This document shows positions 8,601 through 15,598 of a stretch of 22,220 nt of DNA, piece after piece; position 1 is the stretch's first letter, and every line of letters starts with the position of its first letter. The notes beneath the pieces were generated by a model. That model saw only the letters and a list, made by a program, of their open reading frames with translations. It searched no databases and had not been told where the DNA came from. The stretch comes from Candidatus Aerophobota bacterium (lineage in GTDB: Bacteria > Aerophobota > Aerophobia > Aerophobales > AE-B3A), in the NCBI GenBank assembly GCA_030602105.1, contig JAUWAK010000003.1, forward strand, positions 1 through 22,220, given 5' to 3'. The position numbers and the translations under genes were made by a program.

Positions 8601-9205
8601 ATTGTCTTTCCCTTGGTTTTCTCCTCAAAGAGCTTCTCCTTTAACCTCTCTCTAAGCTCCTCAGTCTTAATTCCCTCCAGTACTCTTAGAATTGCCTCTG
8701 CTCCTGTTCCCGCCTTAAAACTTTTCTCTCCGTGTAGACCCTTATATTTTTGATATTCTTCCTCTTCCAAAACCTCAAGTTTCTTGAGAGGTGTGGAGCC
8801 AGCGTCGATTACCAAGTAACTTATAAAATAAATGATCTTTTCTACTTCATTCTTTTTCAGACCCAAGAGAAGTGGCAGGTATTTTTTGGTATACCAAATA
8901 TGAGCCACAGGGGTAGCTAGTTCTATATGTCCCATTCGTTCCCGCCGAACCTTGGAAGACGTTACTTCAACCCCACATCTCTCGCACCTGACACCCTTGT
9001 ACTTCATTTTTCGGTACTTACCGCAGTAACACTCGTAACTCTTGGTAGGGCCAAAGATCTGCTCGCAAAAAAGCCCTCCTCTCTCCGGTTTGAATGTTCG
9101 GTAGTTAATGGTATCTGTTTTCTTTACTTCACCGTAGGACCATCGCTTTATCTCCTCCGGTGAGGCAAGTTTTATCCTCACTCTGCTTATCTCACTCATT
9201 CTCAA
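5627..9205 (-). CDS. rpoC: DNA-directed RNA polymerase subunit beta'
   Basis: Catalytic subunit of RNA polymerase. With 1192 codons it is compact, like Gram-positive beta'. Visible elements: N-terminal zinc site Cys59, 61, 74, 77; catalytic NADFDGDQMAIHVPL at 445-459, with the Mg-binding aspartates 447, 449, 451; bridge helix starting near GGRKGLVDTALKTA (773-786); second zinc site Cys809, 883, 890, 893; trigger loop LTLRTFHTGG with Leu927, Arg928 and His931. Two oddities are described as findings: about 35 extra residues after MRGLM (701-705) in the F-loop, and unusual bridge-helix/trigger-loop residues. The TTG at 9205 is six bases from AAGGAG; the ATG at 9199 is 12 bases from it, so TTG is preferred, though a two-codon shift is possible. 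It lies 15 nt after rpoB. Confidence 0.98.
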   Translation of the reverse strand: MRMSEISRVRIKLASPEEIKRWSYGEVKKTDTINYRTFKPERGGLFCEQIFGPTKSYECYCGKYRKMKYKGVRCERCGVEVTSSKVRRERMGHIELATPVAHIWYTKKYLPLLLGLKKNEVEKIIYFISYLVIDAGSTPLKKLEVLEEEEYQKYKGLHGEKSFKAGTGAEAILRVLEGIKTEELRERLKEKLFEEKTKGKTIKLLNQLEVVEDFLRSGNKPQWMILKIIPVIPPDFRPMVQLESGIFANSDLNDLYRRIINRNNRLKYLLEIGAPRIIIHNEKKMLQQAVDALFENEKLSQPILGAGGRVLKSLSEAIKGKQGRFRQNLLGKRVDYSGRAVIVPGPDLSLHECGIPEKMALELFRPFVIREILQEGKAETIKRANDLVEKADPFVWGILERVVEDHPVLLNRAPTLHRLGIQAFQPVLIEGNAIQLHPLVCTGFNADFDGDQMAIHVPLCYEAQLEARTLLLSTNNILSPASGEPIVSPTQDITVGCYYLTLESRAEDEKKVFSSAQEVLLAYDLDRVSVHQPIKLLLGGEWIETTPGRVVFNQVLPETMEFQNRLVDKEVLSALVAEIWQRWGNTVAVQTLDKIKKLGFDYATYCGLTFSMADLPNIKEKKGLLEAIEEETRGYGLLAEAGTISEEQRYIDVIDALMRATEQLGEKVSQYLSRHPLNSLYLMWKSGARGTADQLRQIIGMRGLMSRSIRETYRRELWDEVFRKDLNISSEAIKHYFYPVSGGRLRGRVGEEPIRSSFKEGLTAPEYFMSTSGGRKGLVDTALKTAYAGYLTRKLVATAQNLIITENDCQTIDGLTMKSRVRDGKIIEPVGRRIVGRLTASPVLDASTEEVIVGSNEEITKKIADEVDAAGIREVKIRSPLTCQAKWGLCQRCYGWDLSAHRMVSVGEAVGVIAAQSIGEPGTQLTLRTFHTGGIFQKGGDIPQGLPRATELFEPRKQTYSKRGAVRQRKGEEALISEVEGRVAIEEAEGRVLVKIRGEGEKEITYEVGGEILVSEGDMVEPGEKLIEGSVNPRALLAIKGVRAVEDYLVNQTQEVYKSQGVNIDSKHFEVIIRQMMRKVEVEDPGDTGYLPGEQVDKVDFEEANSKTKEKGGKPATVRPVLLTISKAAQEDKRSFLAAASFQRTKQVLAEAAICGQVDHLRGLKGNVIVGKLIPAGTGFYGLQDKPVSNGS

Positions 9206-9211
9206 GGATTT

Positions 9212-9217
9212 CTCCTT
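9212..9217 (-). promoter_or_regulatory. rpoC ribosome binding site
   Basis: AAGGAG in the 15-nt rpoB-rpoC gap. The spacing is six bases to TTG 9205 and 12 bases to ATG 9199, which favours the TTG start. Confidence 0.6.
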
Positions 9218-9220
9218 ATC

Positions 9221-12200
9221 TTATGTTTCCTCTTTGTCTATATCCATGATGCCAAGTTTTCTGCCGTTTTTCCAAAATTCCAGCGATAATCCTAGAGATT
9301 GCAGTTCCTTGATTAGGACCTTGAAAGACTCGGGCGTTTGAGTATCGAGAAAGTTTTCACCTCTCATTATCCATTCATGTATCTTAGCCCGGGCCTGGAG
9401 ATCATCGGACTTACCTGTAAGCATCTCCTGCAAGGTGTACGCTGCCCCATACCCCTGCAGAGCCCATACTTCCATCTCTCCAAATCTTTGGCCTCCCTGT
9501 CGAGATCTCCCTCCCAGGGGCTGCTGAGTTATGAGAGCGTACGGACCCGTAGAACGGGCATGCATTTTCTCTTCGGCCAGATGAATCAACTTCATCATAT
9601 ACATGTAGCCTACAGTCACCGGCTGGTGGAATGATTCTCCTGTTTGTCCGTCATAGAGAGTCACCTTCCCTGACTCAGGTAGAGAGGCCCTCTTCAATAA
9701 TCGCCTTACCTCCTCTTCCTTGGGGCCTTCGAAAACTGGACATATTATCTTTGTTCCCAGAACCTTGGCTGCCCATCCCAGATGAACTTCCAATATTTGG
9801 CCTACATTCATTCGAGAAGGCACACTCAGAGGATTCAATACTACGTCCACCGGAGTTCCATCCTTAAGGGAAGGCATATCTTCTTCAGGAAGTACCTTGG
9901 CGACTACTCCTTTATTCCCATGACGGCCAGCTATTTTATCTCCCACTCTGATCTTACGACGCATAGCCACATATACCCTTACTCTCTTTTTCACGTCCGG
10001 CGGAAGATTGTCCTCGTTCTCCTGGGAAAGGACTTTGACTTTAATGACTTTTCCTTCAACCCCATGAGGAATTCTCAAAGAGTTATCTTTTACCTTTTGT
10101 GCCTTTTCTCCGAAGATAGAGCGCAGAAGTCTTTCCTCAGGAGTAAGTTTCACCTCAACCTGAGGGGTAACCTTACCCACCAGGATATCTCCAGATTTCA
10201 CTTCTGATCCTATTCGGATAATCCCATCCTCATCTAGGTTCTTTAAAGATGCCTCCTCCACATTGGGTATATCTGCAGTAATTTCCTCCATTCCGGACTT
10301 CAGTTCCTTTGCCTCGACCTGAAGTTCCTCGATATGAATAGAGGTAAACACATCGTCCTTAACCAGTCTTTCACTGATCAAGACAGCATCCTCAAAATTG
10401 TATCCTCTAAGAGGCATAAACGCTGCTAGAACATCTCTGCCCAGAGCGAGCCTGCCCCCTCGGATACCTGCACTATCCGCGATGAAATCTCCCTCTTTCA
10501 CCTTCTCCCCTTTGGCTACAATTGGCCATTGGTTAATGCAGGTACGTTGGTTGCTTCGATTGAACTTTATCAGACGGTAGGTATCGACCCCTGATGAAGT
10601 CTTGATCTTCACACAATCAGCATCTACATGAACAACTTCTCCAGACCGCCTTGCTCTCACCGCACTCATGGAATCTTGAGCAACTTTCTCCTCCATTCCT
10701 GTTTGAATAAGGGGCTCTTCTGCCATCTCCAGAGGGACTGCCTGACGCTGCATGTTGGAACCCATGAGAGCTCGGTTAGCCTCGTCATGTTCCAGGAACG
10801 GGATCAGGGAAGTACTTACCGATACTATCTGCTTGGGCGACACATCCACATAATCTACTTTTTCCTTGGGAACAGTGACAATTTCCCCCCTGTATCTGGC
10901 TATCAACTCAGCCTTCAAGAAATTCCCCTTTTCATCTACAGTATCGGTACTTGCAATATAGTAATTATCTTCCTCTCGGGCATCAAGATATACTACCCTT
11001 TTCGTGGCCCTGCCGCCTTCCACTTTCCTATAGGGGGCTTCTAGAAAACCAAATTCATTCATTCTAACATAGGTAGCCAACGAGGTGATCAAGCCAATGT
11101 TTTGGCCTTCAGGAGTCTCTATGGGACAGATACGACCGTAGTGAGTATAATGAACATCTCTCGCTTCCTCCTTGGCCTGGACCCGGCTGAGTCCCCCCGG
11201 ACCCAAGGCAGAGAGTCTGCGTTTGTGAGTGAGTTCCGCCAGCGGATTGGTCTGATCTGAATATTGAGAAAGGCGTCCAGTATTGAAAAAACTATCCACC
11301 GAATTCCTCACTGTCCTCGTATTAACGAGGGAGCGGGGAGTAACTGTTTCCGGATCCTGAATGCTCATGCCCTGCTGTATGACTCGGGCCAGGTTAGCCA
11401 ATCCAGTATGGAGTTGTTCCGACAGAAGATCTCCCACTCTCCTTACTCTTTTAGAGGACAGATGATCCAAGCTCTTTATTTCTTTTTTTTCTCTATTTAA
11501 CCTTAAGAGGTATTTCATAGTACCTACAATATCCTCCAGTCGGAGAACTTCGGTCTCCCAATCGCCATCTAAGTCCAATTCCTTATTGATCTGGAACCGA
11601 CCCACTCTGCCTAGACTATATCGGCGAGGATCCAGAAATGTTCTGGTAAAGACTTCGTTAACTGACTCAAAAACAGGGGGGCGAGTTGGCCTGAGAGAAT
11701 GATAAACCTTTAGAAGGGCATCCTTCTGCGTGCCTGCCCCATCCTGCTTGAAGCTTTCTTCCAGGATTCTTCTGTCGTCTGGATCCTCAAATTCCGCCAG
11801 AATTTCCTCAGCCACTCCACCCATGGCTCTTAAGAATAGGGTCGCCAGAAATCTCCTCCTGCGGTTGATCCGCATGTAGATAAGACCCTCTCTAATTTCG
11901 AAATCCAACCAGTTTCCTCTTTCTGGGATAACACGTGCTTTGTACATTACCCCGGAACTCGAGGAAGCAGAGATATCCTCTTCAATAAATACCCCAGGGG
12001 ATCGCTGCAATTGGTTGACTATTATCCTCTCTGCCCCATGAATAATAAAACTCCCCCTTTCCGTCATTACAGGAAAATCTCCCAGGTAAACTTCCTGCTC
12101 CGTGACCTCCCCGGTCTCCTTCTTAACCAAGCGTAGCTTCACATACAGAGGAAGAGAATGGGTGAGTCCTTCCTCCTTGCATTTCTCCTCCGAATATCTG

Positions 12201-12436
12201 GGCTCTCTTAAATCATACTCTACAAAATCCAGAGCCAATCTGCCATTGTAGCTTTCCACGGGAAATATATCCTTGAAAGCCCCCTGCAAACCCTCATCAA
12301 CCCTCTTTTTTGGCGGAACATCTACCTGCAGAAAGGCGTCAAAGGAGACTTTTTGCATCTCCAGCAGATTCGGTACCTCAATGACGGGTTTTGACTTGGC
12401 GAAATTCAGCACTTTTGAACTTTTCTTCATGTCCAT
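9221..12436 (-). CDS. rpoB: DNA-directed RNA polymerase subunit beta
   Basis: Second large RNA polymerase subunit, forming the downstream lobe, rifamycin pocket and part of the active site. At 1071 residues it is short and lacks the large lineage inserts of E. coli beta. The rifamycin region is LSQYSDQTNPLAELTHKRRL at 389-408, equivalent to E. coli 511-530, followed by SALGPGGLSR. Asp394, His404 and Ser409 keep the sensitive state, while E. coli Phe514 is Tyr392 and Met515 is Ser393. The active-site GDKIAGRHGNKG motif and the C-terminal GGQRFGEMEVWALQGYGAAYTLQEML block are present. VTPQVEVKLTPEE departs from the usual VTPKGETELTPEE. The ATG at 12436 follows AGGGG by seven bases; the ATG at 12430 is a possible alternative. 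It lies 10 nt after rplL. Confidence 0.98.
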   Translation of the reverse strand: MDMKKSSKVLNFAKSKPVIEVPNLLEMQKVSFDAFLQVDVPPKKRVDEGLQGAFKDIFPVESYNGRLALDFVEYDLREPRYSEEKCKEEGLTHSLPLYVKLRLVKKETGEVTEQEVYLGDFPVMTERGSFIIHGAERIIVNQLQRSPGVFIEEDISASSSSGVMYKARVIPERGNWLDFEIREGLIYMRINRRRRFLATLFLRAMGGVAEEILAEFEDPDDRRILEESFKQDGAGTQKDALLKVYHSLRPTRPPVFESVNEVFTRTFLDPRRYSLGRVGRFQINKELDLDGDWETEVLRLEDIVGTMKYLLRLNREKKEIKSLDHLSSKRVRRVGDLLSEQLHTGLANLARVIQQGMSIQDPETVTPRSLVNTRTVRNSVDSFFNTGRLSQYSDQTNPLAELTHKRRLSALGPGGLSRVQAKEEARDVHYTHYGRICPIETPEGQNIGLITSLATYVRMNEFGFLEAPYRKVEGGRATKRVVYLDAREEDNYYIASTDTVDEKGNFLKAELIARYRGEIVTVPKEKVDYVDVSPKQIVSVSTSLIPFLEHDEANRALMGSNMQRQAVPLEMAEEPLIQTGMEEKVAQDSMSAVRARRSGEVVHVDADCVKIKTSSGVDTYRLIKFNRSNQRTCINQWPIVAKGEKVKEGDFIADSAGIRGGRLALGRDVLAAFMPLRGYNFEDAVLISERLVKDDVFTSIHIEELQVEAKELKSGMEEITADIPNVEEASLKNLDEDGIIRIGSEVKSGDILVGKVTPQVEVKLTPEERLLRSIFGEKAQKVKDNSLRIPHGVEGKVIKVKVLSQENEDNLPPDVKKRVRVYVAMRRKIRVGDKIAGRHGNKGVVAKVLPEEDMPSLKDGTPVDVVLNPLSVPSRMNVGQILEVHLGWAAKVLGTKIICPVFEGPKEEEVRRLLKRASLPESGKVTLYDGQTGESFHQPVTVGYMYMMKLIHLAEEKMHARSTGPYALITQQPLGGRSRQGGQRFGEMEVWALQGYGAAYTLQEMLTGKSDDLQARAKIHEWIMRGENFLDTQTPESFKVLIKELQSLGLSLEFWKNGRKLGIMDIDKEET

Positions 12437-12446
12437 GAGTCAACCC

Positions 12447-13031
12447 CTACTTCACCTCTACCTTAGCCCCTACCGCCTCCAAAGTCTCTTTGATCTTGAG
12501 AGCTTCTTCCTTATTTACCCCCTGCTTGACCGGTTTCGGAGCTTGCTCCACCAAATCCTTGGCTTCCTTCAATCCCAGAGAAGTCATTTTTCTTACTTCC
12601 TTAATCACCTGGATCTTTTTGTTGCCCACCTCACTCAACATAACGTCGAACTCGGTTTTTTCTTCCTCTGCTGCGGCTTCACCCCCAGGGCCATGAGCTT
12701 GAATCCCAACGGGGGAGACAGCAGCTGCCTCGACTCCAAATCTATCCTCTAGGTCTTTTACCAACTCCGACAGTTCCAGCACGTTCATCCCCTCAATAGC
12801 TTTAATGATCTCCTGCTTTTTATCACCTCTTCCCTTGCCTTGAGGCTGCACCTTAAGTTCTTTTGCAGGTTCTACTTTGGGTTCTACTTTGGGTTCTACT
12901 TTGGACTCCACCTTAGGTTCGACTTTAGCTCCTTTTCTGGCTTTAATCTTGGGTTCTTCTTGGGGTTCCTTCTTTTGCTCTTGCTTTGTTTCTTCAATTT
13001 TTTCCCCGGTTGAGGATGCTGTTTTCGACAT
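12447..13031 (-). CDS. rplL: Ribosomal protein L7/L12 (bL12) with long N-terminal extension
   Basis: Stalk protein that recruits translational GTPases (EF-Tu, EF-G, here encoded nearby). The product is 194 residues against a usual 120-130. Residues 1-70 are an extra low-complexity segment rich in Lys, Glu and Pro, including KVEP-type repeats at 36-55. The normal protein begins at about 71: KKQEIIKAIEGMNVLELSELVKDLEDRFGV (dimer and L10-binding domain), an Ala/Gly/Glu-rich hinge at about 103-122, then the C-terminal domain EKTEFDVMLSEVGNKKIQVIKEVR...GLKEAKDLVEQAP...GAKVEVK (about 124-194). The ATG at 13031 has AAAGGAGG seven bases upstream, the best ribosome site in the ribosomal-protein part of the window, so the extension is very probably translated. 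It starts three bases after rplJ. No internal start with a well-spaced ribosome site precedes the N-terminal domain. Confidence 0.95.
   Translation of the reverse strand: MSKTASSTGEKIEETKQEQKKEPQEEPKIKARKGAKVEPKVESKVEPKVEPKVEPAKELKVQPQGKGRGDKKQEIIKAIEGMNVLELSELVKDLEDRFGVEAAAVSPVGIQAHGPGGEAAAEEEKTEFDVMLSEVGNKKIQVIKEVRKMTSLGLKEAKDLVEQAPKPVKQGVNKEEALKIKETLEAVGAKVEVK
12868..12927 (-). repeat. Five tandem 12-bp units encoding KVEP repeats in rplL
   Basis: Read on the + strand the units are GGTTCTACTTTG three times without a difference (12868-12903), then GACTCCACCTTA and GGTTCGACTTTA. They are in frame and encode VEPK/VESK units at residues 36-55 of L12. Two more degenerate units (AKEL, KVQP) follow in the protein. 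Perfect identity of three units suggests recent slippage, so copy number may vary between strains. Confidence 0.9.
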
Positions 13032-13034
13032 AGA

Positions 13035-13553
13035 CTATCCTCCTTTTTTGGCCGAAATTGCGTTCAAAACATACATTAGTCGCCGCAAAGGCGAGCTCAA
13101 GGCGCCGGTTAGTCTTGCTACCGGAAGTTGGAGGAAGAACACCATCTGGGACAAAAGAACCTCCCGAGAGGGCATTCTCCCCAAGCTCTTCACCTGGTCT
13201 TCTTCTAAGAAATCTCCACCTAGAAGACCTCCCTTGATGCTCAAATTGGGATGATCGGGAAGAAAATCCACCAGTACTCTGGCTGAAATCAAAGGATCTC
13301 CTTCTACAAAGACTACTGCTGTGGGTCCACAAAAAAACTGCCCTAATCCTTCCAACTCACCTTCCTCAACCGACCTCGTGGCAAGAGTATTTTTGACCAC
13401 TCGAAAAATGGCCTTCCCCTCTCTCAATTTACCTCGGAGCTGGGTAAGTTCTGCCACTTTTAGTCCTCGATAATCCACTATGAAAGAGGCCGGACATGTC
13501 CCAAGAAGCCTGCGGATCTCCTGGACCTTCTCCGTCTTTTCTTTTAGCGCCAT
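13035..13553 (-). CDS. rplJ: Ribosomal protein L10 (uL10)
   Basis: Stalk base protein that anchors the L7/L12 dimers on 23S rRNA. The 172-residue length is normal. Visible are the N-terminal MALKEKTEKVQEIRRLL helix, SFIVDYRGLKVAELTQLR, FRVVKNTLATRS, a GPTAVVFV segment, and the C-terminal helix PLRRLMYVLNAISAKKGG that would bind L12. The start is one base after the rplA stop with AAGGA eight bases upstream. In E. coli the L10-L12 complex represses its own mRNA through a leader before rplJ; no such space exists here. Confidence 0.96.
   Translation of the reverse strand: MALKEKTEKVQEIRRLLGTCPASFIVDYRGLKVAELTQLRGKLREGKAIFRVVKNTLATRSVEEGELEGLGQFFCGPTAVVFVEGDPLISARVLVDFLPDHPNLSIKGGLLGGDFLEEDQVKSLGRMPSREVLLSQMVFFLQLPVARLTGALSSPLRRLMYVLNAISAKKGG
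13039..13046 (-). promoter_or_regulatory. Strong rplL ribosome binding site
   Basis: AAAGGAGG, seven bases before ATG 13031 and inside the end of rplJ. L12 is needed in several copies per ribosome, which fits a strong site. It fixes the start of the extended form. Confidence 0.75.
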
Positions 13554-13554
13554 T

Positions 13555-14256
13555 TTACAAATCCTTCAATAGGCTCCCTACATCTACTCTTATGCCCGGT
13601 CCCATTGTAGAGCAAAGCGAAATGTTCCGAAAATACGTCCCCTTCACCGTAGAAGGTCTATCTTTCTTCAAAGCTCTCAGCAGGGCCTTGAGATTCTCAA
13701 GCACGGCATTCTCGGTAAAGGAGATCTTTCCTATTGAAGTATGGATACCCCCACTGGCATCGTTTTTGTACTCAATCTTTCCTTTCTTCAATTCGGTGAC
13801 CACCTCGGAGGGACGCTCACTCACCGTCCCTACTTTTGGGGATGGCATCAACCCTCTAGGACCCAGGATTCTCCCTAATTTAGCCACATCTTTCATTGAC
13901 TCGGGGGAGGCCACAACGGCATCAAAATCAAGCCATCCTTTCTCGATTCTGGCTATCACTTCCTCATCTCCTACCCAATCGGCTCCTGCCTTCCTGGCTT
14001 CCTCAGCCTTATCTCCTTTAGCAAAGACCAGCACCCTGAGTTTTCTACCCGTCCCATGGGGTAGAGCTACTGTCCCTCTCACTCGCTCACCGCGGTCCTT
14101 AGGTTTTATGTTCAAAGAGACGGCCACCTCTAATGACTCCTCAAATCCACAATGAGAAATCTCCTTGATCAGCTTTATGGCCTCTAGAGGCGGGTACTTC
14201 TTGTTTTTTTCCAGCCTCTCGGACATCTTTAGATACCTTTTACCCCTTTTTGTCAT
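13555..14256 (-). CDS. rplA: Ribosomal protein L1 (uL1)
   Basis: L1-stalk protein involved in release of deacylated tRNA, and a translational repressor in many bacteria. From the chosen ATG it has 233 residues beginning MTKRGKRYLK. Conserved signatures are YPPLEAIKLIKE, LPHGTGRKLRVLVFAKG, LGRILGPRGLMPSPKVGTV (about residues 122-140) and KNDASGGIHTSIGK. A TTG two codons upstream (14262) overlaps the rplK stop and could extend the frame, but GAGGA lies six bases before the ATG at 14256, which is the better start. L1's usual mRNA target ahead of rplK has no intergenic space in this gene string. Confidence 0.96.
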   Translation of the reverse strand: MTKRGKRYLKMSERLEKNKKYPPLEAIKLIKEISHCGFEESLEVAVSLNIKPKDRGERVRGTVALPHGTGRKLRVLVFAKGDKAEEARKAGADWVGDEEVIARIEKGWLDFDAVVASPESMKDVAKLGRILGPRGLMPSPKVGTVSERPSEVVTELKKGKIEYKNDASGGIHTSIGKISFTENAVLENLKALLRALKKDRPSTVKGTYFRNISLCSTMGPGIRVDVGSLLKDL

Positions 14257-14258
14257 GA

Positions 14259-14687
14259 TCAATCCTCTATTTCCAAACCCATGTTTTTCGCCGTTCCTTC
14301 AACGATCTTGACTGCGCCCCTCAGATCGTAGGCATTCAAATCGGGCAGCTTGATCCTTCCTATCTCCTCTAGATCCTTGCGGCTTACCTTGCCCACCTTC
14401 TTGCGGTTAGGCTCCCCCGAACCTTTCTCAATTCCGGCTGCCTTTTTGAGTAAGGAAGCGGCCGGAGGTGTCTTTAGCTCGAAAGTAAAAGACCTATCCC
14501 TGTAGACGGTTATACCCACAGGAATAATGATATCTCCCTTATCCTTGGTCTTTTCGTTGAACGCTCGGCAAAAATCCATTATGCTCACCCCGTGCTGACC
14601 TAGAGCTGGCCCTATGGGGGGAGCTGGATTAGCCTTCCCAGCCACTATCTGAAGCTTGATTTTTGTCTGAATAGGTTTTTTCGCCAT
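14259..14687 (-). CDS. rplK: Ribosomal protein L11 (uL11)
   Basis: Component of the GTPase-associated centre, binding 23S rRNA below the L10-L12 stalk; the family is the target region of thiostrepton and is needed for RelA activation. The 142-residue product has the proline-rich NPAPPIGPALGQHGVSIMDFCRAFN motif at about 20-44 and the C-terminal RNA-binding domain with GRIKLPDLNAYDLRGAVKIVEGTAKNMGLEI. The start ATG shares one base with the nusG TAA stop (TAATG). Confidence 0.97.
   Translation of the reverse strand: MAKKPIQTKIKLQIVAGKANPAPPIGPALGQHGVSIMDFCRAFNEKTKDKGDIIIPVGITVYRDRSFTFELKTPPAASLLKKAAGIEKGSGEPNRKKVGKVSRKDLEEIGRIKLPDLNAYDLRGAVKIVEGTAKNMGLEIED
14263..14267 (-). promoter_or_regulatory. 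Ribosome binding site deciding the rplA start
   Basis: GAGGA at the end of rplK, six bases before ATG 14256 and directly against the TTG at 14262. The ATG is therefore preferred. Confidence 0.55.
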
Positions 14688-15220
14688 TAGAGCTTCTCCA
14701 CATTAACGTATTCTATTTCCACGGGGGTTTCCCTGCTGAAAATGGACACGAGAACTTTAAGTCTTTGCTGACTAGCATTGACTTCTATGATCTCCCCTTG
14801 AAAATTGGCAAAGGGTCCTTGAGAGATACGAACAGCCTCACCCTGCTCGAAAACAACACCGGGTTTAGGTTTCTTTTCCAAAAGACCCATTCGGTATTCC
14901 ACGCCGCTCACCTCTTTCTTGTCCAACGGAACAGGCTGACTCCTGGGGCCTACGAAACCAGTTACACCAGGAGTGTGCGCTATAACAAATTTACTCTCAT
15001 CGGTGAGTTCTGCCTCAATAAGTATATACCCGGGGAAAAACTTCCTGCGGTATGTCCTTCTTTTTCCATCCTTAACCTCTGCTATCTTTTCCTTGGGAAT
15101 TAAGATGCGGGAAACCTTGTCTTTGATCCCGAAGGATTCCATTCTTTGCTCAAGGTTAGTCTTTACTCTATCCTCCTGTCCCGCATAGGTATGAAGAGCA
15201 TACCATTTCTTCTCACTCAC
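14687..15220 (-). CDS. nusG: Transcription termination/antitermination factor NusG
   Basis: Universal RNA polymerase-bound elongation factor that links transcription to Rho or to the leading ribosome through S10. From the chosen start (GTG at 15220) it has 177 residues beginning MSEKKWYALHTYAGQE, as in most NusG proteins. The NGN domain occupies about 1-110, with FPGYILIEAEL and HTPGVTGFVG. The C-terminal KOW domain is at about 125-177 (GEAVRISQGPFANFQGEIIEVN). A GTG two codons upstream (15226) is only two bases from the GAGGTG site, while GTG 15220 is eight bases away, so the shorter form is preferred. Its TAA stop overlaps rplK by one base. Here it shares a transcription unit with rpoB, rpoC and rpsJ, its working partners. 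Confidence 0.96.
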   Translation of the reverse strand: MSEKKWYALHTYAGQEDRVKTNLEQRMESFGIKDKVSRILIPKEKIAEVKDGKRRTYRRKFFPGYILIEAELTDESKFVIAHTPGVTGFVGPRSQPVPLDKKEVSGVEYRMGLLEKKPKPGVVFEQGEAVRISQGPFANFQGEIIEVNASQQRLKVLVSIFSRETPVEIEYVNVEKL

Positions 15221-15227
15221 AGTCACT

Positions 15228-15234
15228 TCACCTC
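15228..15234 (-). promoter_or_regulatory. Ribosome binding site deciding the nusG start
   Basis: GAGGTGA overlapping the secE stop. Spacing from GAGGTG is two bases to GTG 15226 and eight bases to GTG 15220, which supports the latter. Confidence 0.6.
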
Positions 15235-15413
15235 AGAAATATGTTAAGAATCTGCAGAAATAATATATCGATCCCACCTATGAATATGGCAAAGACAATA
15301 ACAGTAATGAGAACAATAAGAGTGGACCTTATGATTTCAGGTCGAGAAGGCCAGCTCACTTTTCTCATTTCACTTCTTACGGCCTTAAGAAAATCCCTTA
15401 TCTTCTTGAACAT
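15228..15413 (-). CDS. secE: Protein translocase subunit SecE
   Basis: Small essential subunit of the SecYEG channel in the inner membrane. The 61-residue product has the diagnostic amphipathic segment FLKAVRSEMRKVSWPSRPE (about 8-26), followed by one hydrophobic membrane helix (about 29-58, LIVLITVIVFAIFIGGIDIL). This is the short single-helix form common outside enterobacteria. AAGGA precedes the ATG. The gene is followed by nusG, the near-universal secE-nusG order. Between tRNA-Trp and secE are 111 nt without a gene; I see a modest CAGAAG/CTTCTG inverted repeat there but no convincing promoter. Confidence 0.96.
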   Translation of the reverse strand: MFKKIRDFLKAVRSEMRKVSWPSRPEIIRSTLIVLITVIVFAIFIGGIDILFLQILNIFLR

Positions 15414-15524
15414 TGATTCCTTCCGTTTCGAGACACCAGATCAAATTAAGACCCTTGTCGGACCCACGCCAATCTGTCGAATGGGCTAGGATCAGCAGAA
15501 GGAAACCTGTATGCCACTTCTGGG

Positions 15525-15598
15525 CAGGTCCGGCAGGACTCGAACCCGCAACCGCCGGATTTGGAGTCCGGTGCTCTAGCCAATTGAGCTACGGACCT
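15525..15598 (-). tRNA. tRNA-Trp (anticodon CCA)
   Basis: 74-nt cloverleaf: acceptor AGGTCCG/CGGACCT with all seven pairs, D stem GCTC/GAGC, anticodon stem CCGGA/TCCGG with loop CTCCAAA (CCA anticodon), T arm GCGGG-TTCGAGT-CCTGC, discriminator G. A1, U72 and G73 agree with bacterial tRNA-Trp. The base run after G73 is CCCA, so the 3' CCA is not encoded in register and must be added by nucleotidyltransferase after trimming. Its first two bases are the last two bases of the rpmG stop codon. It sits between rpmG and secE. Confidence 0.97.

Noticed and set aside
12786..12788. Internal ATG of rplL (Met82) as the true start
   Set aside because: It would delete the first helix of the L12 N-terminal domain, and its purine run touches the ATG with no spacing, while the upstream ATG has a strong, well-spaced site.
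12868..12927. Tandem 12-bp repeats as a CRISPR or intergenic satellite
   Set aside because: They are in frame inside rplL, have no spacers and encode KVEP units.
13496..14155. 219-codon open frame on the + strand
   Set aside because: It lies opposite rplA and the end of rplJ; a shadow of a conserved coding strand.
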